Shown here one piece after another: positions 11,692 to 26,110 of a DNA stretch of 64,000 bases. The notes under the pieces are model-generated. The model was not told the DNA's origin, ran no database searches, and saw only the letters and a list, made by a program, of their open reading frames with translations. A program made the translations under genes and the position numbers. Source of the stretch: Polytrichum commune (taxonomy: Eukaryota > Streptophyta > Polytrichopsida > Polytrichales > Polytrichaceae); NCBI GenBank assembly GCA_950295325.1, contig OX485809.1, forward strand, positions 41,137,081-41,201,080, read 5' to 3'. Numbering within the stretch: position 1 is the first letter of the stretch; every line of letters begins with the position of its first letter.

Positions 11692-11866
11692 GGTAATTTA
11701 TGGGAGTGGGTTGGATGGGGTGTGTGTCAATGTGTATGTTGAGTTTGGTTCTTAGGACATTTTGGAGTTCGCTCGGGGTCTGTAGGGTTCTTGTAAGTGT
11801 AGTTTGGTTGTGTATGCATATTATGGAGGTTATGGATGGTTCCACATAGCTGTAGTATTTGGGCCA

Positions 11867-13318
11867 TTATGGTGTCGGAGCATAGAGTATGGTATGTGGT
11901 GGGATGTTGGTGATTGTATGTATGTATGCGTTTGTCGTGATTGGGAGTTGTTGTGACGTCCAATCTCTGTGGTTGAGTATTAGGAGGGTGATGGTGTTTA
12001 TGTCTTCTTTGGCTGCCATTCGTGCCCAGTGGATGGCTTCTAGGGGCGTGTTGTGGTCTGTGGGGTACGCTAGACCTATTCCTGTCCATCTAGAGGATTT
12101 TGCGTGTCCCATGGAGCCAAATATTATGTCTCTGGTATTTGGTGAGTTGTATTGTGTGAGTTGGATAGGACAAGTGAGCGGGGAGGAGTAGTATGAGTGT
12201 GTGATTTGGAAGGATTCTATTAGTAGTTTGGTGATGGCTAGGTTTAGTGTGTGGTGGTTATTGCAAGGTTGTATAGTCTTAGGTTTCTTCTTGGGGAGTA
12301 TAGTGATGTATCTTTGTATGAGCCACAATACTTCGGTTTCAAACTTTTGTGGAGGGGGTTGTAGGAAGGTTGTTAGATGTTGGAGTTTGTTATGGGAGTA
12401 TTGGTTCCATAGCCATTGTAGTCTTTCGGTTGTGATGGTAGCCATGTAGTACCCGTTTTGGTCAAAAATGTGAGATTCAGAGTCTTGTATTTGTATGGTT
12501 GGGGCGGTAGTATGGATGTCTCTGTCCGGGTTCCTTTCTTGTGTGGATATTTTGAGGTTGGTGATTTTAAGTGGGGGGTGTATGAATTTGTTGTCTTTGG
12601 TTTGTGTGAGGTTGAGGTATTTATCAAAGGTTTGTAGGGTTTTATGTTTTAAGGTTCTCATATGGTGTTGTGTTATGAGGAGGTTATGATCCAGTAGTAT
12701 GTTATTTGGGTGGGTGAGGTCCTCTTCTGAGCGCCATTGTTGTGTGAAGCCTTGTGCGGTATGCCATTGGCAGAGGTATGTTCTTTTGATGGCTTTTGCT
12801 CCCCATCTGTCTTTTCTAGTGGTAGTTTTTTCTTTAGTGATGTGTTGGATTGTTTGTCCTAGTGCATGTTGTGGTAGATCGTTCGGGTTTTGTTCAATGA
12901 TTGGGGGTGTGTGTAGTGTTACTTGTATGTGGTGTCTATGGGGGATGAGGGGGGGGGGTGGGGGAAATAGTGAATGGGCCTGTTGTAGAGTTGCTTTGAT
13001 GATTTTAGGCACATGTTTGTGTGTGGTACGGAATTCTTCCGGAGTCAATATGGTTTTAGTTTCTATATTTTGGATTTGTTGTAGGGTGGTGATACCGTAT
13101 GTGTATAGTTTGTTGAGATATTGTTGGGATTTTGTTTTGGCGATGTCCGTGAGGTTGTTGTATGCTGGGTTGGATCTCCATACTTGTTTGAGTGGGGTAA
13201 TTTTTATGGGGAATGCTCGGTTCGTAGTGGTGGCATGGATTTCGTATTCCCGTTTGAATAAGTATAGTGTTCTGGCAATGGGATCTCCTCTGAAAAATCC
13301 CGATGCTACACTCTTATG
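11867..13318 (-). pseudogene. LINE polyprotein fragment between RT and RNase H
   Basis: A long open frame (about 480 codons), rich in Thr, His, Gln and Pro because of the A/C bias. It shows no YADD or other RT motif and no catalytic signature I can name. The segment TGIGLAYPTDHNTPLEAIHW near its C-terminus looks like a folded domain. It is continuous in composition with the RNase H part, so it is assigned to the same element. Overlapping frames at 11,531-12,089 indicate frameshifts before the RNase H region. Confidence 0.5.
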
Positions 13319-13329
13319 AGCGCAGGTGC

Positions 13330-13803
13330 CTTTAATGACAACCCCCAAGAAAACACTGTCCCTAACTGGCTTTTACCCTGTACATGTGGAACCCAAAGAT
13401 GCCATTGTAATTCTCGGTTTAGACCTGACATTCTTTACGTTAAAGGGTTACCATATCAAAATGAACCCCCCACAAATATAGACCAAACACTTACCATACA
13501 ATTCATTGAATTTACATACTGTAATGACAGATTCTCACCAGAAACACTAGAAGCCAAAGCCAACAAATACAAACCCCTGATAGAAAACATTGCCGCCCTA
13601 GCTAGGCTGGAAAATCGATCCGCTCATTGTTATAACAGCCGGTGCCAGAGCCGCAACACACATCCCATCAATGAAAATACTTGAAGACAAATTTAAACTG
13701 CCTATGCCAGCCATCCGCAATACCTTCAAAAACATCAATACTATAGCCATACAATACGCTATGTCCATCCTCCTCCACGGCGGCCGGGGATTCGTGGCAC
13801 TCA
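13330..13803 (+). pseudogene. Second LINE C-terminal fragment (RLE-like), opposite orientation
   Basis: The plus-strand frame reads PNWLLPCTCGTQRCHC..FRPDIL..IQFIEFTYCNDRF, the same C-x-C..C-x-C/RPD/IEFT domain as at 10,153-10,920 but clearly diverged, so it comes from a different family member. A frameshift near 13,605 moves the homologous GW..PLIVITAGARAATH part to another frame. It begins head-to-head with the 5'-truncated minus-strand copy. It ends at a 23-bp sequence that recurs inverted at 16,477-16,499. Confidence 0.6.
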
Positions 13804-14019
13804 TGTATTTTCATTAGTGAGAGTTCATTCATCTTTGCGGATGAGATGAACCACTTTAGACACTACCTCACGTTGTCGACTCCTTGTCTCAAGGGTTTCA
13901 AAAATACCAAGTTTTAGTAGTTCTAAATGATCCTAGTCTAATCTAATACTTAAGGCAATAATACAAAGGGGGCTAGATAAAATAAAAATGCCTCATATAG
14001 AAACAAGTGGGTGCATCAT

Positions 14020-15288
14020 GGCGGACGCTAAACACCCCCCCCCCCCCACGAACTTTTCGGGGGGGGCATATTCTGTCAGGGGCAGCCCCTGACATTTTTT
14101 ATGCAACCGACCGCAAATTGTTGCCCGCCCGCCCGATTTCGAAAAAACTAGTGTACTTGCATTTTTGAAGGCTACTTGTCCACAAATCCCATATTGAGTG
14201 CACTTCATTTTCAAGGTCTCAAATCCAATATATATGTTCACTTCCATTGAGTAAATAAGCAATTGACTAGATTTCATTTTCAAAGTGAAACCGTCAATAA
14301 AGCATGTAATTAACTTGAAAGTCAAAAATATTACAAAATCTTCATTACCAATGAGGTTATAATTTTTGTCACTTACAATTGAAAGGGACTTTGTCATTCT
14401 AAAATGAAACTAAAATTTATGATTTTTTCTTTTATTTATCATATTTATCATATTTTAATATAATATAGTTAATACATTCTACTATGACAAAGTTTTCGTA
14501 CGCATTTAAACTATTTAAGTAAGATTGAATGCAACTAAGTCTAATAATTTCTGATTAATCCTAATTAATCCTATTCAAGCCCAATAAAATCAGAAAATAT
14601 GCGTACCAAATTAATTGACCCTAATCAATTATAAAATGTACTTACTGGAATTAGTCATGATTTAAATGGAATTAACTCCAGTAAATATAATTTATGATTA
14701 ATTAGGCTTAATTATTTTGGTAAGCATATTTTCTGATTTAATTGGGATTAATTAGGATTAATCAGAATATATTAGACTTAGTTGCATTCAATCTTACTTA
14801 ACTAGTTTAAATGCATATGAAAACTTTGTCATAGTAGAAGGTATTAACTATATTATATTAAAATATGATAAATAAAAGAAAAAATCACAAATTTTAGTTT
14901 CACTTTAGAATGACAAAGTCCCTTTCAATTGTAAGTGACAAAAATTATAACCTCATTGGTAATGAGGATTTTGTAATATTTTTGACTTCCAAGTTAATTA
15001 CATGCTTTATTGACGGTTTCACTTTGAAAATGAAATCTAGTCAATTGCTTATTTACTCAATGGAAGTGAACATATATATTGGATTTGAGACCTTGAAAAT
15101 GAAGTGCACTCAATATGGGATTTGTAGACTAGTAGCCTTCAAAAATGCAAGTACACTAGTTTTTTCGAAATCGGGCGGGCGGGCAACAATTTTCGGTCGG
15201 CTGCAGAAAAAATGTCGGGGGCTGCCCCTGACAGAATATGCCCCCCCCCCCCCCAAAAGTTCGTGGGGGGGGGTGTTTAGCGTCCGCC
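14020..15288. mobile_element. Long-TIR foldback element, Mutator-like, 1,269 bp, 9-bp TSD
   Basis: Two arms of about 620 bp are nearly identical inverted repeats around an axis near 14,654. Both ends read inward GGCGGACGCTAAACACCCC. The element is flanked by GTGCATCAT at 14,011-14,019 and 15,289-15,297. A 9-bp target duplication with very long terminal repeats is characteristic of Mutator-like elements. The same 134-codon frame, starting MTKSLSIVSDKNYNLIGN, is present in each arm (14,397-13,993 minus and 14,910-15,314 plus); it is probably a by-product of the arm sequence. C/G homopolymers of 13-15 bp sit near the tips. Confidence 0.88.
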
Positions 15289-15346
15289 GTGCATCATGCG
15301 TTGCCAACCTATGATTACTAGTCCGGTTATTTTTAAGAAATTAATA

Positions 15347-15720
15347 TGGGCGGACATTAAATACCCCCTCACGAACTTTCGGGGGTGTCAAATCCGGGCT
15401 AGGGCAACCCTCTAAAGAAATTTCTAAACCTAATAAAAAATTGTTGCCCATCCCGCCCAACTTCGAAAAAAAACATTGCCCTTGCATTCTTGAAGGCCGC
15501 TTGATTACAAATCCCATATTGAGTGCACTTCACTTCAAGGTCTAAAATCCAATACATATGTGCACTTCCAATTAGTAAATAAGCAATTGATTGGGATTTC
15601 ATTCCGGAAGTGAAACCATCAATGAAGCACGTAATTAACTTGGAGGTCAAGAACATTGCAAAATCCTCATTAACATTGAGGTTATAATTTTGTGACTTAA
15701 AACTATCTTTGTCATCCTAA
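15347..15720 (-). repeat. Diverged single arm of the same foldback family
   Basis: The segment starts GGCGGACATTAAATACCCCC and follows the left arm of the 14,020 element through AAATCCCATATTGAGTGCACTTCA and the AAGCAATTGA block, with many substitutions. No matching right arm was found, so the copy is truncated. Confidence 0.75.
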
Positions 15721-15793
15721 TGATAGATTAGTGCAAGTGTTCATAAAATGACCAAAATGAAACAATGAACGTAGAATATAAAACATACAACAA

Positions 15794-15816
15794 ATATATA
15801 TATATATATATATATA
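15794..15816 (+). repeat. (TA)n microsatellite
   Basis: Uninterrupted AT dinucleotides in an AT-rich gap between the foldback fragment and the next retrotransposon remnant. The surrounding interval 15,721-16,476 shows no gene. Confidence 0.85.
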
Positions 15817-16499
15817 ATTTTTTAGGTAATATAATATGAGCTATAAATAAATGGTATGTTATTTGGAATTAGACTTGTGGGATAACATTATGTATGGGGT
15901 ATACTCAGAAAATCATAAGTTTCTGACTATAGCCTATCTTAAATATTGTAAGATTTTATCCTCATCAAATATTTTATTATCTTTAAAATCGCATGGTGTA
16001 TATTAATTATTTTCAAATAAATGTTATATAATAATAATAATAATGAATTTATTTTTGAGTTCACCAATTTACCATAAGTTGATAATATTATAATGACATA
16101 TTACAAATGTTTGAGCAATCACACCCGTGCAAAATAAATGAATTGTGAACAAAAAAAATCTATGACAACACATCATAATTATATGTTGCACACGTTGATA
16201 TCTTGTGATATTTATCAAAATAACCATGTGGAATTCAAAGCCACATCATGGCCTTGGAAACAACTTATGGGAGGTTAGAAAATAGGCTTAGAGCATCCAA
16301 TGCCACATTGTTGCCTCTTGCCAACTAATTGATATTTACAAAATAGCTAGTAGTTCACAATAACTACGAGGGAGAAAATAGGTCTTACATGCCAACTCGG
16401 AGATGTTTCACTAAAGTAAGCTCCATCCGAGCTTCTTGATGGACTCATCTGATTTTTGTTACCGGATGACTTTACTTGAGTGCCACGAATCCCCGGCCG

Positions 16500-16523
16500 G
16501 CCCGGGTTGGTTTCTATGTCCCC
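16500..16523 (-). other. 2A-like motif GDIETNPG at the start of a LINE ORF2 remnant
   Basis: The minus-strand frame reads TTLIILSGDIETNPGRPG. The 2A ribosome-skipping consensus is D(V/I)ExNPGP, and LINE ORF2 proteins of several animals and protists carry it after a hydrophobic LLLSGD-type stretch. Here the residue after NPG is Arg instead of Pro, so activity would not be expected. The frame is open on both sides (stop at about 16,640 upstream). Confidence 0.55.
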
Positions 16524-17409
16524 ACTTAGTATAATGAGTGTGGTGTTATCCCATGTGTAATATCTTGTGTTCTTAATTTTTGGGGTTTGGAGGTGTGTAT
16601 GGGTTATGTAGTGGAAGTGTAACGGACACTCTATTCATGCCGGCCCCTAAAAGGGACCGGAGTTTCTATCTATCTGTAGTGGAAGTGTCCTATAAGAGTT
16701 ATGGTATGTATGGGGGGAATTGTGGTTGAGTTTAGGAGGGGGTCTTTGTTTGTGTTTGGTGTTGCGTGTTGTAATGTGTGTTGTATCGTGGAGTGTTTGG
16801 GTATGTGTGATGATGTTGTGTGCTTGCATTATTACTAGGAGGATTGTGATTATTGTGGTGGGTGTATAGTAGGTTTTATTGTAGTGTTTCTGTTTTGGGG
16901 GGTGGTGTTGGGGTACATAGGGGGTTGTATGTGGTGGGTGCGTGTGTGTTTTTGTGTGGGGGCCTTGGGTTGTGTGTGTGAGGTGGTCGTGTGTGTTGGG
17001 AGAGTTTATGTTGTTTTTGGGTTTATTTGTGTGTGTTGTGTTGATGTTTGTATGCATTGTGCAAGTGTTCCGTGCTAGGAGTATTGTGGGAATGATGTTA
17101 AACCCTTTATTTATAAGAGGGTAGATAATACATCTCATGTGTATGAGGATCCTTATTGGACATGCTAAAAAGTCGCTATTCATGTGGGTGGCGGTGGTCT
17201 TTGTGGAGGCTTCATGATGAGCTACGGAGGTGTGTGCTGACAAATCCCGGCAGTGCTAGGTGCGTGTTGGCGTCTCCCGCGTATGTGTTGACCATAGATG
17301 TGTTCGGCACGTGTGAGAGGCGTGCGATGGTGGTTGGGGGGGGGGGTTCCGATGAGGTGGCGGCCAATGTTTGCATGATGTTGTGGATGCGGTTGTTGGA
17401 TTGTTGGAA

Positions 17410-17646
17410 CTACATCGCACTCATGATGTTGTGCATGTTTGACACGTGTGTTTTGAGTGTGTTTGTGGATGTCTCAATTTGCTTGTCCGTGTTGAGGTTG
17501 ATGTTGTTGGCTAGTGTGGTGAGTTTGTCGTCCACCGTCTTGACTAGCTCTTTGATGGTTTTGGTGAAGAATTTTTCCGAGACGAGGGGCGAGGATGCGG
17601 CGGTGTTGCTCATAGCTTGGGCTTTTTGAGCTATAACTTCACGCAC
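17410..17646 (-). pseudogene. Coiled-coil segment of a retrotransposon ORF1-like protein
   Basis: The 78-codon frame contains KTIKELVKTVDDKLTTLANN followed by INLNTDKQIETSTNTLKTHV. Hydrophobic residues at a/d-like spacing suggest a coiled coil. Coiled coils are common in LINE ORF1 proteins. Nothing else identifies it. Confidence 0.35.
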
Positions 17647-19874
17647 GGGGGCATGTGCTAGGCGTATGGCCGTTTGGTTGGGTTCGGTGCCATCGATGCT
17701 ACCTTTGTGTGAATGGTTTGTGTGAATTCTAACGCCTTGTCTTTGTGGGTGTGGTGGGTGTTTCGGTCGGGAGGGATATTGGTGAAGAGCGCATGTTGGG
17801 TGTAGGGTCCGTTGGTGGAGCTTCTGCGACGGTTTCGGCTGCTCCGTTGTTTGGTTCGAGCGTTTGGCATGTGTTGGAGGAGGTGTAGCCGGCCCTTGTT
17901 TAGATATGAAGGGTAGGGTGGAGAGGCCTCATGGGCATTAGGATTCGGGTGGTGTTTGTATGCATGGGTCTGTGTTTGATCCGATGTTGTCATGTTTTCC
18001 TTGGTGGGAGGTGTGTGTAGGCGTGTAGGTGTTGTTTTCCTGTTTGATTTCTTTGTGTGGTGTTTTGTGTATGTAGGTTTTCGTGTGGGGCGGCTGTGTG
18101 TTTTATTAGCCAGGTACTTCGTTGTGGTGGGTTGTTATTGTTTGTTGGGGGTGCGGGGTCCCGGCCTGCTGGAGGTTGGGATTTGTGGCGTATGCACCGA
18201 GGGGCGATTTCTGGCATGTGGAGGTGTTTGCTCATTCGGAGGAGTGTGGTCGGCTGGTGGTGTCAGGCAAGCGATTCGTGGCAGGTTGCGGTAAGTACTC
18301 GCTTGTGACTTTTTTGTATGGTGGATGAGTTGTGTGAGAAGTTGTGTGTGTGTTTATGTGGATGTTTGTTTTGTGTGGGTGATGTGTGGGCGTGGGGCTG
18401 TGTGGGTTGTTGTGTGTGGGATCGGAAACGTATCATAGAGTTTAGGGTTGGGCGGCACCTTACATTGTGTAGGTCGGCTCGAAGCTCGTGATCGGTGATG
18501 TGTGTGGGTCTTGACGCGTTGTTGTTGTGGGTGTGGTGGTGGCATCGGGTGCGGACGCTGTTGGCGAGGCGCGCCTCTTGGGGGATGAGTGTGCTATGGA
18601 GGTTCCCGATACAACTTCTCCTGCTCCATCGCTTGGATCGCGTCCATGGTTGACGTTGGGGGGTGCTTGTGCGGCGCGGGGTTAGGTCAAGGGATGTGGG
18701 GGGGAGGTGACTTGAGCATCCGGGTTAGGGTAGAGCTTGTAGTGTGTTGTTGCCTGGTTGAGGCAGATTAGTGTGCAGATTACTATTACGGTTGCGAGGT
18801 GTTGTTCCCGGCGGATGTATCTTTGTTGTACTCTTGACGCTACATTGGAAATGAGTTGATTCTTTCCTGGAGCCCTCCCTGCGCATGTTGTTGCTTCATG
18901 TTTGTGCTTTGCGCCAACGGATGTCGTTGTGTTGGGTATCGATGCTCTTGAGTCTGAGGTGCGGGCACTGCAGCAACGGGGAGTTCCATCCGAGCCATCT
19001 CAAGAAACAATCTATGGTCCTAAATCTAACCGCACAATGATTAGAATCCAAGCTAAAGATTCATCTAGAAAACAATAGGTTTTAGTTTATTAACAAAAAT
19101 TAAACCCATCAATGTCCCATGAAAAATGGTGCACCAAAATAAATATAATTACTTCAAAATAAGACAAAAATGTCAAGTACATTTGCTACTAAATCCTCAT
19201 CCAAGGTTTGGATTATAGAAACACAATGTGCATGAAATTCCACCATGAGAAATCCATATTCATCGTATGGATGATAATAACAAAACTATGTGAATAAAAT
19301 CACCATAGGATATTTCCACTGTAGTTCCAATATATATGCTAGTTATCCAAAGTACACCATGTCAACGATCTAGCAAGTTCATCAACACTCCATGTGGGAT
19401 TGTGAATGCAGATGCCAACTTGTGGGTCCAATCTAAACCCACCTAGGAATAGATGGTTTAAATGTTTACAAGGACTATATTTCCTTCTGCCACCAATGGT
19501 GCCTAAGTGCATCTCCCAATAATTTAGAGATTGCATCTTGGATACTAATTGATTGTCAACACGTGCTTCGCACTTGGTATGACGTTGTTATGGCTAATGA
19601 CAATGTAGACCTTGCCGTACGAAGGAGGGGTCAGTTGCATCCTCTTCGCAATCTTAAGGGTCAAGAATTGTCTAAGGTTCATCTTTAAATAATGTTCTTC
19701 ATCAAGTTTGCAACATTTGATAATTTGACCTTCGCAAACTATGGGATATCCCACCAAAGAGGCATTGCCAACATCCTCCATAATGGGAGATAATGTTTAC
19801 ACAACTCTTTCGAATTACAATCATGCAACTTCCAAAGGAATATTTTAGGAAAGAAAATCCACAAACAAACCCGT

Positions 19875-20060
19875 CACTCATGCAACAAACAACACAAATC
19901 TACACCGTAAAACCAAAGCTAGCTTAGTAAAAAATACAAAGAACTATACCTCTCGTTCACCACAATTCAAGCGAATAGAATGAATAGTGCAAAATAGCAC
20001 ACACACTCTAACAAGAACGCCGCACTTGATAGTCAATTATAGAAAGGTGAACCCACAACA
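19875..20060 (-). repeat. Inverted copy of the 565-750 segment
   Basis: Reverse complement of the blocks listed for 565-750, including CTAACAAGAACGCCGCACTT and CACAATTCAAGCGAATAGAA. Confidence 0.65.
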
Positions 20061-21529
20061 CAAAAAGAAGAAAACCCTTATAGGGATACCAATTTGCACA
20101 AAGTGTCAAGGTCACAATAGCTACCATCGCTGCCTTTCCATAACGGGCCTCACAAGCTCGTACCACTTCTCAGCACCCCCCCATTCTAACCCGACCAATC
20201 CCGGAGTTGTTTCACCAAGACTATGCACAATGCCATTCTTGGCCAATACTTGAAAGAACGCACTACCTAATGACAAGTTCTTCGTGACCTTGAATGTTTT
20301 TTGCGAAAATGGAATAAAATCTTATTTCATTTGTTGCTAAAAAAATAAAATTTGTATTTTGTGGACGGAGTTTCTGTAAAGCTCCAACAGTTCATACAAA
20401 TTTTCATCCATCCATGTATCTAAACCTAGAAGATTGTAATGTAATTGTGTAAGCCAATATTGTCGGACATAGGTGAGTGCTTGAACAAAATAGTCCATCT
20501 TTAACCTTTAGAGATAACATGCAAATCAAGTTTCAAAATTTGGAAACTACAAATCTTGTGCCAAATCCACATTACACATTTGCTTCATTATGCAAGTTTG
20601 TATCACATTTCTTATGATAGTTACTGCGTCGGGTTTTGGGAGCTGCCCAATTAAGCTTCATTCACCTTATTCTCCTAAGATATACCCTCAACCTACATAA
20701 ACCAACAACAAAGGAGTCGTATCATCAATCGTGTAACATACTCAATTGCTATGACATCCAATCTTGACTCTCCTGCTTCACACTCATGCTTGATCAGCCT
20801 TCTTTCACATTGCATTGACATGATGTTCCTTTCCATTCCCCTTGAGGACATATAGTAATTTCTCACTTAAGTTCGCACTTTGAACCGTAGCGTACTTTAC
20901 TCATATCACTTTCTAGACCTTCTGACTTGATGAAACACAACGGGAAGTGGATGAAACATGAGGCATCCCACTTGAACAAAGCCCAATGATGTGAAATCAT
21001 TGCAAAGTTGGACAGACCGAATGCACCGAGCAATAATACGCTGGGGCGGACATATGAAGTCAGTGAGGTACCATCTAAAAAGTTATGGAAACGACATGAA
21101 TTGAAGAAGAACCACCTCTCTACAAAATCCAACCTATCCAGACATTTGTTGAATCTAAAAGTGCTACGGATTTCAAAGGCTTTGAAATTATATTCTTCTC
21201 GACATTGACAACCAATTGCTTTGCTATGATGTTCAAATAGAAACTAGACATATGTATAGTGAAATATGACAATCATTTGAGATGTTTCAACAAAACGTTA
21301 ACAAATTGACAACAAATGTCAACAATACAAAATTCATGCATTCACGGCAAATGAATCTGAATGTACAAACAATAAAGTATGAACTCTGATTTTCTCAAAA
21401 ACATTCAGCGCTTGATTGCGATGCATACATTAACGGGTGCATACTTCACCAGAGGAAACCTGTATTTATCAATGCAAAAAATAATGTGCTGTAAGATACA
21501 CTGTTTTGAGTTCAACGAAATCCATTATG

Positions 21530-21690
21530 TGCTTTTCACAAAATCAATCTCCAACACCCAAATTGCTGAAAAGGAGAGATAAATGTTTAATATGAACACA
21601 AAGAGACAACACGCTTAATACAATTCCTGATGAACGCCAAATGACAGCAAAATCTCCTTCCTCATAAATGATACATGCGCAGATGAATGC
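21530..21690 (+). repeat. Direct copy of the 1,018-1,192 segment
   Basis: Shares GTGCTTTTCACAAAATCAAT, ATGAACACAAAGAGACAAC and GATACATGCGCAGATGAATG with the earlier copy, with scattered changes. Confidence 0.6.
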
Positions 21691-23087
21691 AACTTACATA
21701 AACACCAAAAAGCACCGACAGAAAAAACAAGTACACCTCTGAGATGAACCTGACAGAACCAACCCTAACAGATGCCCATTTTCTTCAATAAAACTCCAAG
21801 TTGGACTGGATTGACCTGGAGGGGTCGAAGCGAGTAAGGAATAGTCTCGCCTAATTACCAATTGAGAATCCCTAGAAGACTCGTTTCAAGTGCCCATATC
21901 CCAGTCAACATGCAAAAAGTGCAACTCAAAGTCCAGATCCCGTTACTCCCCAACCCATTCCATTCCACCTCCGATCTCATCTTAATATGTCTTTTCAGTG
22001 TCCATTCCCGACTCCAATCATTGCCAGTTCGAGAGTTTATTCCATTCTTAATTTGAGTCAGATTTGTGAGGCTAAGTGTTCAACACTTACACCCCCATGG
22101 AATCTTCTTGGGGTTCGTATTAAATCTCAGGCCCTACACTGCGGCGGATCACAAGTTGCTTCACACACTCACATTCTGTAGGTTTCAAAACATGGAGGAT
22201 CATGAAATGGTACACTCGGGACACCTTTCCAATGGCATGTGGAACATTGATTTTTCAGACTTTTTGTGAAACAACAGACAATTGGAGGTGCATCTGTGGA
22301 CACCGCTATTGCTAGGCTTCTTGGACCGAGTCCCTCTCCCTATAATCTACTTCGTCAACCTACTTCGTTTCGACTTCTCGGTAGCACTGCACGCCACGTA
22401 AGTTGCTCAAAAACAACCTACCTGTTCAAGATGCTGTGACATGAGAAATCCTACCGGTGATTGCCTCCCAGCGGTGTATTAGTATAGTCATCCAAAAAGT
22501 TTTCAAGCGACCCTGAAGTAGACAACCGAACATGATTTCTTATAATGACCAGGTACTAGTCTCTCCATAACAGAAGAGCAGAAAACAAGAGCACAACAAA
22601 GGATATGCCATGTCCTTCCATAAAAATATGCCAGTTTTGGCAAGGGCATGAGATCTGCTGCAATAGCAAGGAGAAGGTGCACCTACCACTTTCGGCTGTC
22701 CTGGCAAAAGATGAAACACAAGTGACGTACAGGCTCATACACTTGTGTAGATGATACGCCCAACAGGACAATTTGGGTAGGGCAGGAAATAGACCTGACT
22801 AGATCACCAATGCTAACCCATATTTGGTGCTCTTGTTCTTCCAACTTGAAAGGCCCCTCTTGACTAGATTAGCAGACCACACTTTTGAAACCTACGAATA
22901 TGTTGCAACATCAACAACAGCGGCACGGTGGCACAAACCTCCTCCCCAGGGGCTTGGTATGGAAGTCCAACTTCCTGACCTTATAACCCACTCCTTTCCC
23001 ACCACCCAACGAGTGGAAAGCCGTTGTCTCCTCCCCAAACACAAAACCCCCACTTCGCTGCCAATTCTGCAGCTTCCCTTCTTTACA

Positions 23088-25611
<2,524 letters not shown>

Positions 25612-26110
25612 ACCAAACGCAACCCTAGCGTCTCAGCCTTCTCTCCTCCTCGAACAGAAAGAATTCCCACACCGACTTCAACCTCTGGCTACAAGCAGCG
25701 ACACTCTCACGCACGGCACGCGCTCACCAGCTTTTATCTCCACGCGGCCAGCACCAAACGACCGCCAAATCCTGCTCCCACTCGGCTCTCGCGAGGGAGA
25801 TCCCGTTCAGCGCAAAATGGCAAAGATCCACGAAAAGCTCTACAATCAAGTCACGCCCTCGAACCGTAGAACCACGGCAATAAAAGCCGCAACCAAACTT
25901 CGAAAGCCTTCCAGAAGACACAGTCGATGGCGGAACGAAACAGAGGCGGAACGAAACCCCAGGGGGCCGAGCGAGCGAGCGAGCAAGGCAACGAAGCGGA
26001 GGGGAGATGAATACTACTTTGATTCCACGCGCAAACTGGCTCAACTAGTAAGACGCCCGCGCGATCCCCGCCGTCCGATCGAGATTTGGACGCCCCCTTG
26101 CCATCCGATC
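25612..26110 (-). promoter_or_regulatory. GC-rich 5' UTR/promoter region of the E2 gene
   Basis: The 500 bp upstream of the E2 start codon is much richer in G+C and CpG than the surroundings. It includes a (GCGA)n-like run near 25,970-25,985 and a CT-rich strand bias, typical of a housekeeping promoter and leader. A 288-codon plus-strand frame (25,253-26,119) spans it and E2 exon 1 antisense; it looks like a by-product of the GC content. Confidence 0.45.

Larger units (their letters stand above)
10015..13330 (-). mobile_element. 5'-truncated non-LTR retrotransposon with RNase H and RLE-type C-terminus
   Basis: A block with extreme strand asymmetry (plus strand T/G-rich, coding strand A/C-rich) carries broken frames on the minus strand. 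In 5' to 3' order these are a post-RT region (13,318-11,867), an RNase H domain (around 11,660-11,110) and a zinc-knuckle plus PD-(D/E)XK-like C-terminal domain (10,920-10,153). The non-coding 3' tail runs to about 10,015. No reverse transcriptase motif is present, so the copy is truncated at the 5' end near 13,318. Among described LINEs, RNase H together with a restriction-like endonuclease recalls Dualen/RandI-type elements. That placement is inference. Confidence 0.72.
16477..18960 (-). mobile_element. Remnant of a non-LTR retrotransposon 5' half (ORF1-like and start of ORF2)
   Basis: This block has the same A/C-rich coding-strand bias as the element at 10-13.3 kb. On the minus strand it holds several Pro/His/Thr-rich basic frames (18,545-17,658), a coiled-coil-like segment (17,646-17,410), another A/C-rich frame (17,243-16,647) and a 2A-like motif at 16,500-16,523. 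This order suits an ORF1 followed by the N-terminus of ORF2. It is broken into many frames and has no intact product. Confidence 0.5.
18961..23087. other. Intergenic, 3' side of the E2 gene
   Basis: No gene could be established. Two minus-strand frames, 19,781-19,545 (starting MEDVGNASLVGYPIVCEGQI) and 19,536-19,339 (starting MQSLNYWEMHLGTIGGRR), lie close together in different frames and could be one frameshifted relic of unknown function. Repeat copies at 19,875-20,060 and 21,530-21,690 match the left end of the window. The E2 3' UTR must lie just below 23,088. Confidence 0.4.

Noticed and set aside
13310-13803. Twin-priming inversion of a single LINE insertion
   Set aside because: The plus-strand fragment duplicates the C-terminal domain already present in the minus-strand copy, and the two differ clearly in sequence, so they are separate insertions.
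13993-15314. Two copies of a 134-codon gene facing each other
   Set aside because: The frames are the arms of a foldback element. A protein is not supported by any motif, and the diverged third arm does not keep the frame well.
16647-17243. 198-codon His/Thr-rich frame as a novel gene
   Set aside because: Same A/C coding-strand bias as the neighbouring LINE remnants; low complexity, better explained as retrotransposon sequence.
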